A stretch of DNA of 64,000 nucleotides. Source: Aliikangiella maris (GTDB lineage: Bacteria > Pseudomonadota > Gammaproteobacteria > Enterobacterales > Kangiellaceae). Below are positions 1-8,666 of the stretch, one piece after another. The stretch is taken from NCBI RefSeq assembly GCF_040719265.1, contig NZ_JBFDAH010000011.1:91269-155268 (forward strand). The letters run 5' to 3'. The position numbers were made by a program, and so were the translations under genes. Positions within the stretch are counted from its first letter, which is position 1; every line of letters starts with the position of its first letter. The notes beneath the pieces are model-generated. The model made no database searches. It was not told the DNA's origin and worked only from the letters and a program-made list of their open reading frames with translations.

Positions 1-2
1 GG

Positions 3-2192
3 ATGTTCGAGCAAGCGGACGATTGCCTGTTTGATATGTCTGACAGTGGTTATAATAACGCTCATTTTGATGCGATGCGTATGTTGCGCATGAAAAAAGA
101 TCGCATTATTCGAAATTTTCATGAGCAAATTGAACATTCGTTTAGTCAAAATCTTGGCAAAATACAACACAGCGAAGACTTGTATGGTGATGATTCTTTG
201 TCATTTGAAAATATCGCTTTAGTAGATGATAGTGATTTGGAGGAAGGCATTGCTATCGATAGTATCGTCAAAAAGGCTCGCAATACAAATAACGAAGCAC
301 TTGAACAAATCCGTACTCGCTTAGATACAATTGTTACCTCACATTCTGTGACGCAGGAAAATAATCCATTTGAACCGGCGTTTATTTGTGACGCATTTAA
401 ATCCGCAACCGCTACCCTTGAAATGGGAATTGAATCGCTGCTTGTTATTTATAAATTATTTGAGCGAGTTGTCGTGGTTGAATTGCCTGATGTTTATCAT
501 CAAGTAAATCAATTTTTTATTGATAAAGGTGTGCTACCTGAATTAAAGAGCTCGCGAAAACCGATTCAGAAAAAAAGCAGCTCGCCACATCATTCCTATA
601 TGGAACGAGCGGTAAATGATGAGTCTGATGTTCATTCGGCTAACGTTGAAAAAAGTGCAGGAGAGCAGGTATTATCTTTAATGCAAAACTTGCTCGCAGG
701 CGCACGTAGTTCATCGATTACTAGTGTCGCGAGTAGTCAATCTGCGGCAAACCAATCTACTAATAGCCAATTACCAGAAATTGGTAATAACGAATTGCTG
801 GCAGCTCTCACTCAACTACAACTTGATGCACCTCAGGTCGGTAGTGGCAAAGTCAATATACGCCATCAATTAGACAATCAACTGTCAGATATTTCATCAA
901 ATCTTGAAAATACACAACTCGGGCAATTCAATGAGGATATGATTGATATTGTTTCCATGTTGTTTGATTTTATTTTAGATGATAAAAATTTACATGTTGA
1001 AATCAAATCAATTTTAGCGCGGTTGCAAATTCCGATGCTTAAAGTGGGCTTGGTTGATAGAAACTTTTTCTCGAATAAAAACCATAGTGCGCGAATTTTA
1101 CTAAATGAAATTGCTCGTGCTGGTATTTCGTGGGATCCCAGTGATGTCGAAGCGCATCGCATGAGAGATAAGATACAGGCAATTTGTGAAGAAATCATTA
1201 ATAACTTTGACGACGACATTTCTATATTTGAAATGTTATTAGATGATTTTCGCGAGTTTCAATCAAAAATTCAAAAGCGTGCCGATATTTTTGAGCGTCG
1301 CACTCGAGAAGCTGAAGAAGGTAAAGCAAAAGCTGAAAGTGCCAGAGGAATTGTTAATTCTGAGCTGGAAAAAATTTGCCGAGGTCGTCATGTACCTGAA
1401 GCCGCCCGCTTACTTCTTAAAAATGTCTGGGTTAATGTTCTGTTTTTAGAAAGACTTAAAGATAATGATGAGGGTTGGGAAAAAGCCCGAAAAATAGCAC
1501 AGTTATTGATTTGGAGTGTACAACCAGTTGAGTCTGCCCAAGGGCTCGAAAAATTAATTAGTCGAATTCCCATTTTGATCAAAAATCTGCGTAAAGGGTT
1601 TGATATTGTTTCATTGTCGCCAATCGATGCAACTCATTTTTTAGAAGAACTTGAAGATACTCATCGACGAATCATTAAACGAGCACAGGAAATTATTGAA
1701 GCCGGTAGTAAAGAAGAAATTTTGCGTCTGGAACCAGCGCCGTTAATTCCAGAAACAATTACCACGCATGACTCTAAAGCGGCGAATGAAAAAATCGAAG
1801 AGCCACAATTACCTGAACCTGTACAAGAGAAAGTTGAAATTCACGAAATTGGCTTTTCTAAAGAACAATTGGGATTGCCTGAAGAACCTGCCAAGCCTTT
1901 TCAATTAAAACCGGCCAGCTTTAAAGCTATTGAGGGCTTGCGAGCTGGATTATGGGTTGAATTGCTGATCGAAGATGAAGCCGTTCGTTGCAAACTTGCG
2001 GCTAAAATTACAGCGACAGGTAAATATATTTTTGTTAATCGGCTTGGCGTAAAAATGGCTGAATTTTATACCGACGCTTTAGCGGCTGAATATCAAAAAG
2101 GCCGATTAAAAATTATCGATGATGAAGCACTTTTCGACCGGGCTTTAGAGTCGGTCATATCGAATTTGCGTGCTATGAAAGCTGATGGCTAA
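3..2192 (+). CDS. DUF1631 family protein, 5' end cut by the window
   Basis: Large cytosolic protein of the DUF1631 family; biochemical function unknown, and some members are mislabelled thymidine phosphorylase. The visible 729 residues begin inside the family's conserved N-terminal block (MFEQADDCLFDMSD, then an FDAMRMLRMKK segment), so the first tens of residues probably lie upstream of the window and the ATG at base 3 is likely internal. The middle (about 230-290) is Ser/Gln-rich and looks disordered; the rest is mainly helical. Residues about 640-715 form the conserved C-terminal beta-rich module (AGLWVELL, then KYIFVNRLGVKMAEF), which resembles a PilZ-like fold by pattern only. Family assignment is good; role is unknown. 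Confidence 0.8.
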   Translation: MFEQADDCLFDMSDSGYNNAHFDAMRMLRMKKDRIIRNFHEQIEHSFSQNLGKIQHSEDLYGDDSLSFENIALVDDSDLEEGIAIDSIVKKARNTNNEALEQIRTRLDTIVTSHSVTQENNPFEPAFICDAFKSATATLEMGIESLLVIYKLFERVVVVELPDVYHQVNQFFIDKGVLPELKSSRKPIQKKSSSPHHSYMERAVNDESDVHSANVEKSAGEQVLSLMQNLLAGARSSSITSVASSQSAANQSTNSQLPEIGNNELLAALTQLQLDAPQVGSGKVNIRHQLDNQLSDISSNLENTQLGQFNEDMIDIVSMLFDFILDDKNLHVEIKSILARLQIPMLKVGLVDRNFFSNKNHSARILLNEIARAGISWDPSDVEAHRMRDKIQAICEEIINNFDDDISIFEMLLDDFREFQSKIQKRADIFERRTREAEEGKAKAESARGIVNSELEKICRGRHVPEAARLLLKNVWVNVLFLERLKDNDEGWEKARKIAQLLIWSVQPVESAQGLEKLISRIPILIKNLRKGFDIVSLSPIDATHFLEELEDTHRRIIKRAQEIIEAGSKEEILRLEPAPLIPETITTHDSKAANEKIEEPQLPEPVQEKVEIHEIGFSKEQLGLPEEPAKPFQLKPASFKAIEGLRAGLWVELLIEDEAVRCKLAAKITATGKYIFVNRLGVKMAEFYTDALAAEYQKGRLKIIDDEALFDRALESVISNLRAMKADG

Positions 2193-2290
2193 TGGTCTGC
2201 GCAACGTCAAACTATTTAATAAGATTGTTATTCTATTTCATTAGCTGCTAATCTCTTGGCTATTCCTGCTGTTTTTCTGATTTTTTCAAT

Positions 2291-2833
2291 ATGATTAAAC
2301 ATGGTTGGCTTGAATTAGCCACAAAAATTCCAAGCCCTCATTTTAATGAGCGGCCAGATCCTGATGATATCTCCTTACTGGTCATTCATAATATCAGTTT
2401 GCCTCCAGAGCAATTTGGTAATGATTTTGTTGAAGATTTTTTTTGTGGCAAATTGAATTGTTCGCTTGATCCCTATTTTGAATCAATACGCGATTTGAGG
2501 GTATCAAGCCACCTGTTTATTAAGCGTTGCGGAGCTTTGATACAATTTGTTGCATTCGATAAACGCGCTTGGCATGCGGGTGTTTCGGAGTACAACGGAC
2601 ATGAAAACTGCAACGATTTCTCAATAGGTATCGAGCTAGAGGGAACCGATCATTTAGCTTATACATCGGCACAATATACAACACTTCAACTAGTCACCCA
2701 GCAGCTAATTGCTGAGTACCCTCAATTAACACCCCAAAGGATTGTTGGACATTGTGATATTGCACCCGGTAGAAAAACAGATCCCGGCATAAGTTTTGAC
2801 TGGCATTATTACCTTGATGGTATTGAATCCTGA
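2291..2833 (+). CDS. ampD: 1,6-anhydro-N-acetylmuramyl-L-alanine amidase AmpD
   Basis: Cytosolic zinc amidase that cuts the stem peptide from anhydroMurNAc muropeptides during cell-wall recycling; its loss usually induces ampC-type beta-lactamases. The 180-residue length is normal for AmpD. Zinc ligands are visible as H33 (LVIHN), H154 and D164 (GHCDIAPGRKTDPG), with K162 in the catalytic position, matching the E. coli enzyme almost residue for residue. The next gene is ampE, as in many gammaproteobacteria, 88 bp downstream, so the two are probably co-transcribed. No ampR or ampC is present in this window. Confidence 0.95.
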   Translation: MIKHGWLELATKIPSPHFNERPDPDDISLLVIHNISLPPEQFGNDFVEDFFCGKLNCSLDPYFESIRDLRVSSHLFIKRCGALIQFVAFDKRAWHAGVSEYNGHENCNDFSIGIELEGTDHLAYTSAQYTTLQLVTQQLIAEYPQLTPQRIVGHCDIAPGRKTDPGISFDWHYYLDGIES

Positions 2834-2921
2834 GTAAGTTGCTCATTTTAATAACGAAATTCCCAGAGATTTTATTTATAATAATCACCACAATAATTTC
2901 AACATAAACTGGAAACTAATT

Positions 2922-3779
2922 ATGACACTCATTTCAGTTTTACTGGTATTTGCGCTGGAGTTTTATTTCAAATGGGGGAGCAAATACCGAAAATTTAACT
3001 GGTTTGAACAGTATCAGAGCAAAATTGTTCAAGCACTTGGCGAACAGTCATTTTTTTATGGCTGGACAAAAGTCTGGATCGTCCTGCTATTGCCAGTGTT
3101 ATTACTCTATTTGTTCATTAATCTGTTTGATGGTGGTTTGTATGCATTAATTATGTTTATTATGTCATGCGGCGTCTTGTTTTTATCACTGGGACCAAAG
3201 CCGCTGAATGAAACGTTTAATGCTTACTTTTTGGCTCTAGATCGAGGAGACAGCGAAGCCGCTTTTCTTTGTCTTAAACAAGAATCATTGTTAGATGGAC
3301 TGCCACAAAGTGAAGAGTTAGTGCGCGATGCAACAAGAGCGATATTGACTGAGAGTCAAAGTCGTTACTTTGGGGTGCTATTTTGGTTTATTTTTCTTGG
3401 GCCATTTGGCGCACTGATTTATCGACTGGCGCACGAATATCGAAAGTTATGCTTGCTTGCCGAGGATGAGACTCAAACTGACTTAATCGCCAAAGTGTTA
3501 CATTGGTTTGACTGGGCGCCAGCCCGTTTGACCAGTATTTTATTTTTACTCGGTGGTGATTTTGTTAATGGGTTTAACCGCGTCAGAGACTATTTTACTG
3601 ATACAACGGCTAGTAGCCGACTGATTATTTGTGAAACAGGTATGGCTGCGTTAAATGCTGATATGCGTGCTAGCAATGGCGATGTTCAAGAAAATAAAGA
3701 TGCTTTAGCTATGGTAGATAGGACTGTCATCATATATTTGGTGGTCACTGCGGCACTAACACCACTTGCTTTTTGGTAG
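2922..3779 (+). CDS. ampE: Inner-membrane regulatory protein AmpE
   Basis: Polytopic inner-membrane protein linked genetically to AmpD and beta-lactamase control; its molecular role is not settled. The 285 residues show an N-terminal hydrophobic segment (about 1-12), a second and third around 65-98, a fourth near residues 150-168 (FGVLFWFIFLGPFGALIYRL) and a C-terminal one at about 267-285. The FWFIFLGPFGALIYRL stretch and the following soluble loop are typical of AmpE. It follows ampD directly. A weak hairpin (ATTAGC-CTT-GCTAAT, 3788-3802) sits just after the stop but lacks a clear T-run. Confidence 0.9.
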   Translation: MTLISVLLVFALEFYFKWGSKYRKFNWFEQYQSKIVQALGEQSFFYGWTKVWIVLLLPVLLLYLFINLFDGGLYALIMFIMSCGVLFLSLGPKPLNETFNAYFLALDRGDSEAAFLCLKQESLLDGLPQSEELVRDATRAILTESQSRYFGVLFWFIFLGPFGALIYRLAHEYRKLCLLAEDETQTDLIAKVLHWFDWAPARLTSILFLLGGDFVNGFNRVRDYFTDTTASSRLIICETGMAALNADMRASNGDVQENKDALAMVDRTVIIYLVVTAALTPLAFW

Positions 3780-4239
3780 GTATTTTTATTAGCCTTGCTA
3801 ATTAAAGTTTTCAATTGTGTATCTAATGAATGCATTTTGACAGATTTATGAAAATCAAAACGAATTTGTTATTTTGAAATTTTATTAGTCAGGCTAAATA
3901 TTGCTATTTCTGAATGAAAGTGTTAATTTGCACGACATATTTCAATGGGTGCTGTTCTGTACTTTTGATGAAGTCACGATTTTAAGCAAATTATCAACTT
4001 TGAAATCTAATCTATCCGAGCGAATGATTCAGATAGATATCGATATTTCCAGACTTCCTTTTTATATAAGTACGGTTTGCTGTTGTTTGACTAAAACAGC
4101 CTGATGATAGTTAACTGCTATACTGGTTAGCAATTTTACAAGTGATAAATTGTCATGGGTAAAGAGTTGGCAGTGTTCTTTCTTATTATGCTTTGCAGTC
4201 ATTGAACAATTATCATTACTCTAATAAACGAGGAAGCTC
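3780..4239. promoter_or_regulatory. Intergenic region ampE-aceE with candidate aceE promoter; no pdhR
   Basis: This 460-bp gap holds no convincing gene. A possible extended -10 element, TGCTATACT, lies at 4116-4124 about 115 bp before aceE. No good -35 sits 17 bp upstream of it; a TTGACT at 4087-4092 is too far away. No PdhR-type operator (AATTGGT-N-ACCAATT) was seen. A GAGGAAG ribosome-binding site at 4230-4236 precedes the aceE ATG at 4240. In E. coli the repressor gene pdhR occupies this place; it is missing here. Confidence 0.35.
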
Positions 4240-6915
4240 ATGTCTGATAAATATCAAGATGTCGATCCAATAGAAACCCAGGAATGGCTCGATGCATTAG
4301 AAGCCGTACTGGAAGAAGAGGGGACAGTACGTGCCCACTTTTTACTTGAACGTTTGATCGATATGGCCCGTCGCTCCGGGGCCCATTTACCCTATTCAGC
4401 AACAACAGCTTATTTAAATACCATTCCCACTTCTCAAGAGGCATTAATTCCGGGCGACCAAGAAATGGAGCAGCGTTTGCGCTCTATTATTCGCTGGAAT
4501 GCGATTGTTTTGGTGTTGCAGGCCAGTAAAAAAAATCAAGAGTTGGGTGGACACTTATCAAGCTTTGCTTCATCGGCCACTTTATATGATGTTGGATTCA
4601 ACTATTTCTTTCGAGCATCGAATGAACAACAAGAAGGTGACTTGGTTTATTTTCAGGGGCATTCATCACCGGGTATCTATGCTAGAGCATTTTTAGAAGG
4701 CCGTATTCCAGAAGAAAAGATGAAGAATTTCCGTCAAGAAGTTGATGGAAATGGGTTGTCTTCTTATCCTCACCCTTGGTTGATGCCTGACTTTTGGCAA
4801 TTTCCTACGGTTTCAATGGGACTTGGGCCGATTCAAGCGATTTATCAGGCGCGCTTTTTAAAATATTTACAAGATAGAGAGTTGGCAAATACAGAAGGCC
4901 GAAAAGTCTGGGCATTTATGGGGGATGGTGAAATGGATGAGCCTGAATCATTAGGCGCTATTTCACTGGCTGGTCGTGAAAAGCTTGATAACCTGGTATT
5001 TGTTGTTAACTGTAATTTACAACGACTTGATGGGCCCGTGCGTGGTAACGGTAAAATTATTCAAGAGCTCGAAGGTGGATTCAGAGGCGCGGGCTGGAAT
5101 GTTATTAAAGTGATTTGGGGGCGTTATTGGGATCCATTAATTGCTCAGGATGTACATGGCAAATTATTAAAAATCATGGAAGAAACCGTTGATGGTGAAT
5201 ACCAAAATTATAAGTCTAAAGGTGGAAAATTTACCCGGGATTATTTCTTTGGTAAAGATCCAGCATTGCTTGAAATGGTGGCTAACATGTCAGACTCCGA
5301 TATTTGGCGACTTAATCGTGGTGGACACGATCCAACAAAAGTTTATGCGGCCTATCATGCGGCAGTTAATCATAAAGGCCAACCAACCGTTATTCTGGCA
5401 AAAACGGTTAAAGGTTACGGCATGGGTGAAAGTGGGGAAGGAAAAAATATTTCTCACCAGGTGAAAAAAATGAATGTTGAAGCATTAAAACAATTTAGAA
5501 ATCGTTTTAATGTACCCATTAAAGATGAACAACTGGAAGAGCTGCCTTTTTATCATCCAGGTGATGACAGCCCGGAAATTCAATATCTTAAAGAAAAACG
5601 TGCTGCGCTTGGCGGTTATTTACCCGCAAGAAGAATGCAGTCTGAAAGTTTAACCATTCCGCCCCTTAAAGCATTTAGTGCGATTACCGGCGGTTCAAAT
5701 GGTCGTGAAATTTCTACTACTATGGCGTTTGTCAGAGTCTTGAATGTTTTGTTAAAGGACAAAGAGATTGGGCAGCGCATTGTTCCAATTATTCCAGATG
5801 AAGCCAGAACCTTTGGGATGGAAGGGATGTTTCGTCAAATTGGTATTTATTCTTCGGTAGGACAGTTATATGAACCTGTCGATTCTGATCAAGTAATGTA
5901 TTACCGAGAAGATAAAAAAGGCCAAATCCTTGAAGAGGGGATTAATGAAGCGGGCGCGATGTCATCTTGGATTGCCGCGGCGACAAGCTATTCGAATAAT
6001 AATTTGCCAATGATTCCTTTTTACATTTATTACTCGATGTTTGGTTTCCAACGCATTGGAGATTTATGTTGGGCTGCGGGTGATATGCAAGCACGCGGAT
6101 TTTTAATTGGCGCAACATTTGGCCGTACTACTTTAAATGGTGAGGGTTTACAACATCAGGATGGTCACAGCCATTTACTGGCTTCAACCATACCTAACTG
6201 TATTAGTTACGACCCGACTTATGCTTATGAATTAGCGCTGATTATTCGAGATGGTATGCGTCGTATGTATGAAAACCAGGAAAACGTTTTCTACTACATT
6301 TCAACACTCAATGAAAACTATGTACATGGTGAGATGCCTGAAGGAAGTGAAGAGGGCATTATTAAAGGAATGTATTTACTCAAAGAAGGCAAAAAAACTC
6401 GCGCCAAGAAAAAGCCTCCTAGAGTGCAATTATTAGGTTGTGGTTCGATTCTTAATGAAGTGATTGCCGCTGCAGATTTACTGGATGAAGATTTTGGTGT
6501 GAGTGCAGATATCTGGAGTGTGACCAGCTTTAACGAACTTGCGCGTGACGGTATGAATGCAACACGTCAAAATCTGATGGACCCCGAATCTAAAAAGCCA
6601 ACGGTAAGTTTTGTGGAAAGCTGTTTGAAAGGTCAAGAAGGGCCCGTGATTGCGTCAACTGACTCGATGAAATCTTACGCAGAGCAAATTAGAGCGTTTG
6701 TGCCTGCACGTTACAGTGTCTTGGGAACTGATGGATTTGGACGTAGTGACAGTCGCGAAAACTTGCGTCGTTTCTTTGAAGTAGATCGCTATTATATTGT
6801 TGTTGCAGCGTTAAAAGCATTAGCTGATGAAGGTGAAATCCCAGTTAAAGAAGTCACTAAAGCGCTTAAGCGGTATAACATTGATATTAATAAACCTAAC
6901 CCACTATATAGCTAA
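4240..6915 (+). CDS. aceE: Pyruvate dehydrogenase E1 component, homodimeric type
   Basis: Thiamine-diphosphate enzyme that decarboxylates pyruvate and passes the acetyl group to the lipoyl arm of AceF in the cytosolic pyruvate dehydrogenase complex. The 891 residues match the single-chain homodimeric E1 (E. coli 887). The ThDP/Mg motif is visible as GDGEMDEPES about residues 228-237 followed by VVNCNLQ near 260; the N-terminal segment WLDALEAVLEEEG is the usual AceF-docking region. Strong Shine-Dalgarno before the ATG. It is followed after 14 bp by aceF and then lpd, so the three form one operon or closely linked units. Confidence 0.98.
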   Translation: MSDKYQDVDPIETQEWLDALEAVLEEEGTVRAHFLLERLIDMARRSGAHLPYSATTAYLNTIPTSQEALIPGDQEMEQRLRSIIRWNAIVLVLQASKKNQELGGHLSSFASSATLYDVGFNYFFRASNEQQEGDLVYFQGHSSPGIYARAFLEGRIPEEKMKNFRQEVDGNGLSSYPHPWLMPDFWQFPTVSMGLGPIQAIYQARFLKYLQDRELANTEGRKVWAFMGDGEMDEPESLGAISLAGREKLDNLVFVVNCNLQRLDGPVRGNGKIIQELEGGFRGAGWNVIKVIWGRYWDPLIAQDVHGKLLKIMEETVDGEYQNYKSKGGKFTRDYFFGKDPALLEMVANMSDSDIWRLNRGGHDPTKVYAAYHAAVNHKGQPTVILAKTVKGYGMGESGEGKNISHQVKKMNVEALKQFRNRFNVPIKDEQLEELPFYHPGDDSPEIQYLKEKRAALGGYLPARRMQSESLTIPPLKAFSAITGGSNGREISTTMAFVRVLNVLLKDKEIGQRIVPIIPDEARTFGMEGMFRQIGIYSSVGQLYEPVDSDQVMYYREDKKGQILEEGINEAGAMSSWIAAATSYSNNNLPMIPFYIYYSMFGFQRIGDLCWAAGDMQARGFLIGATFGRTTLNGEGLQHQDGHSHLLASTIPNCISYDPTYAYELALIIRDGMRRMYENQENVFYYISTLNENYVHGEMPEGSEEGIIKGMYLLKEGKKTRAKKKPPRVQLLGCGSILNEVIAAADLLDEDFGVSADIWSVTSFNELARDGMNATRQNLMDPESKKPTVSFVESCLKGQEGPVIASTDSMKSYAEQIRAFVPARYSVLGTDGFGRSDSRENLRRFFEVDRYYIVVAALKALADEGEIPVKEVTKALKRYNIDINKPNPLYS

Positions 6916-6929
6916 GCAGGAGATTGACA

Positions 6930-8594
6930 ATGAGTAATTTAATTTCGGTCAATGTCCCAGATATAGGCGATGTCAGTGACGTTGATATAATTGATATTTT
7001 GGTTGCCGAAGGCGATCAAATTGCTAAAGAAGATTCATTAATCACGCTTGAAACAGATAAAGCGACTATGGATGTACCGTCAAGTGAAGCCGGTATTATT
7101 AAGAAAATCCATGTCCGTGTAGGCGATAAAGTGTCTCAAGGTTCATTAATTTTGGAGGTTGAAGCTGCGGCTAGTGGAAGCACGCCTCAAGCTGCTGAGC
7201 CTGCGCAACCTAAAGAAACTGAAACGGCGAGTGCTCCGCAAGCTGTTGCGGAATCTAATGCAGCTGAACCGGCTGTTGAATCGGTAACTGCAGAAAGTGA
7301 TTTGGTGATTCCCGATATTGGTGATGCCAGCGATGTTGATGTCATTGAAGTATTAGTTGCTGAAGGTGACAGTGTTACCAAAGATCAGGGATTGATTGTA
7401 CTGGAAACTGACAAAGCAACTATGGAAGTCCCTGCACCTGCTGCTGGAACGATTTTGGCATTAACGGTTAAAGTTGGTGACAAAGTTTCGCAAGGTCATC
7501 AAATAGGTCGGATGCAAACGGTTAGTAGTTCGTCTCCGGCTAAAAGTGCAGCTGCTAGCTCTCCCGCGGCTCCAGCGTCAAGTAATACAAGCGCTGTAAC
7601 AGCTTCAGCACCTGAAATGAATAATAAACCAACGAAAACTGCGCCAGTACCTGAGCATCCGCAAATGAAAAAGCGGGCTTCTGGCGGTGTGGTCCATGCG
7701 AGTCCCTCGGTTCGTCGTTTTGCTCGCGAACTAGGTGCTGATTTATCGCAAATCAATGGAACTGGACCTAAAGACCGAGTGCTTAAAGAAGATGTTCAAA
7801 ATTATATTAAGTTTGAACTGTCCAGACCAAAAGCAACTGCCGCTACGGGTGCATTTGCAACACCACAAATGCCCGAAGTTGACCATGCAAAGTGGGGACC
7901 TGTAGAAGAAAAACCACTTTCAAGAATTCAAAAGATCAGTAGTGTTAATTTACATCGTAATTGGATTAGTATTCCACATGTTACCCAACATGAAGATGCC
8001 GATATTACCGAATTGGATGCGTTCCGTAAGTCGCTCAAAGACGAAGCGGCCCACGACGGTGTAAAGCTAACGCCACTTGCCTTTATTATGAAAGCCGTGG
8101 TCTATACTTTAAAAGCTATGCCAAAGTTTAATGCCTCGCTGGCAAACGATGGTGAAAACCTTATTCTTAAAAATTATTATCATATAGGTGTTGCTGTTGA
8201 AACACCCGACGGTCTGACTGTACCGGTGATTCGTGATGTTGATCAAAAGGGTATATACCAGTTGGCTTCTGAGCTGGCGGAAATATCGGGCAAAGCAAGA
8301 GAGAAAAAATTATCAGCTGATGACATGCAAGGAAGTAGCTTTACCATCTCATCCTTGGGAGGAATAGGTGGTACTGCATTCTCGCCTATTGTAAAATGGC
8401 CCGACGTTGCCATTTTAGGATTATCGCGGAACAAAATGCAGCCGGTTTGGAATGGCAAAGAATTTATACCTCGGCTGATGCTACCCATGTCGTTATCATA
8501 TGATCATCGTGTTATTGATGGTGCTGATGCGGCACGGTTTGTAGTTCATCTGTCTCAGACTTTAAACGATATTCGACGGGTTCTTTTAAAATAA
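6930..8594 (+). CDS. aceF: Dihydrolipoyllysine-residue acetyltransferase, PDH E2 component
   Basis: Core of the pyruvate dehydrogenase complex; transfers acetyl groups from lipoyl-lysine to CoA. From the ATG at 6930 the 554 residues contain two lipoyl domains with ETDKATM motifs (lipoyl lysines K44 and K162), Ala/Pro/Ser-rich linkers, a peripheral subunit-binding domain (SPSVRRFARELG near 255) and the catalytic domain ending in the YDHRVIDGADAARF active-site segment. Two lipoyl domains instead of the three of E. coli. A TTG six bases upstream is in frame, but AGGAGA at 6918-6923 is ideally placed for the ATG at 6930, so that start was chosen. Confidence 0.97.
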   Translation: MSNLISVNVPDIGDVSDVDIIDILVAEGDQIAKEDSLITLETDKATMDVPSSEAGIIKKIHVRVGDKVSQGSLILEVEAAASGSTPQAAEPAQPKETETASAPQAVAESNAAEPAVESVTAESDLVIPDIGDASDVDVIEVLVAEGDSVTKDQGLIVLETDKATMEVPAPAAGTILALTVKVGDKVSQGHQIGRMQTVSSSSPAKSAAASSPAAPASSNTSAVTASAPEMNNKPTKTAPVPEHPQMKKRASGGVVHASPSVRRFARELGADLSQINGTGPKDRVLKEDVQNYIKFELSRPKATAATGAFATPQMPEVDHAKWGPVEEKPLSRIQKISSVNLHRNWISIPHVTQHEDADITELDAFRKSLKDEAAHDGVKLTPLAFIMKAVVYTLKAMPKFNASLANDGENLILKNYYHIGVAVETPDGLTVPVIRDVDQKGIYQLASELAEISGKAREKKLSADDMQGSSFTISSLGGIGGTAFSPIVKWPDVAILGLSRNKMQPVWNGKEFIPRLMLPMSLSYDHRVIDGADAARFVVHLSQTLNDIRRVLLK

Positions 8595-8613
8595 GCAGAA
8601 CCCTTTAGGAATT

Positions 8614-8638
8614 CCTGGTGTGCTCGATGCACATCAGG
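8614..8638 (+). other. Hairpin between aceF and lpd
   Basis: CCTGGTGTGC (8614-8623) can pair with GCACATCAGG (8629-8638) around a five-base TCGAT loop, with one G-U pair. No T-run follows, so it does not look like a standard terminator. It lies in the 72-bp gap between aceF and lpd and could act in RNA processing or in lowering or stabilising read-through; this is inference from the fold only. Confidence 0.45.
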
Positions 8639-8666
8639 CAAATCAAATGAAAAAGGTGAAAACACT

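Noticed and set aside
878..1219. 113-codon minus-strand frame inside the DUF1631 gene
   Set aside because: Lies fully antisense to a well-supported gene with no motif of its own.
3901..4104. 67-codon frame between ampE and aceE
   Set aside because: No ribosome-binding site, no family pattern, and it is not PdhR-like.
4087..4124. TTGACT with TATACT as a standard promoter for aceE
   Set aside because: The spacing is 26 bases, too long for sigma-70; only the extended -10 was kept as a weak candidate.
7499..7756. Minus-strand frame in the aceF linker region
   Set aside because: An antisense shadow of the Ala/Pro/Ser-rich aceF linkers.
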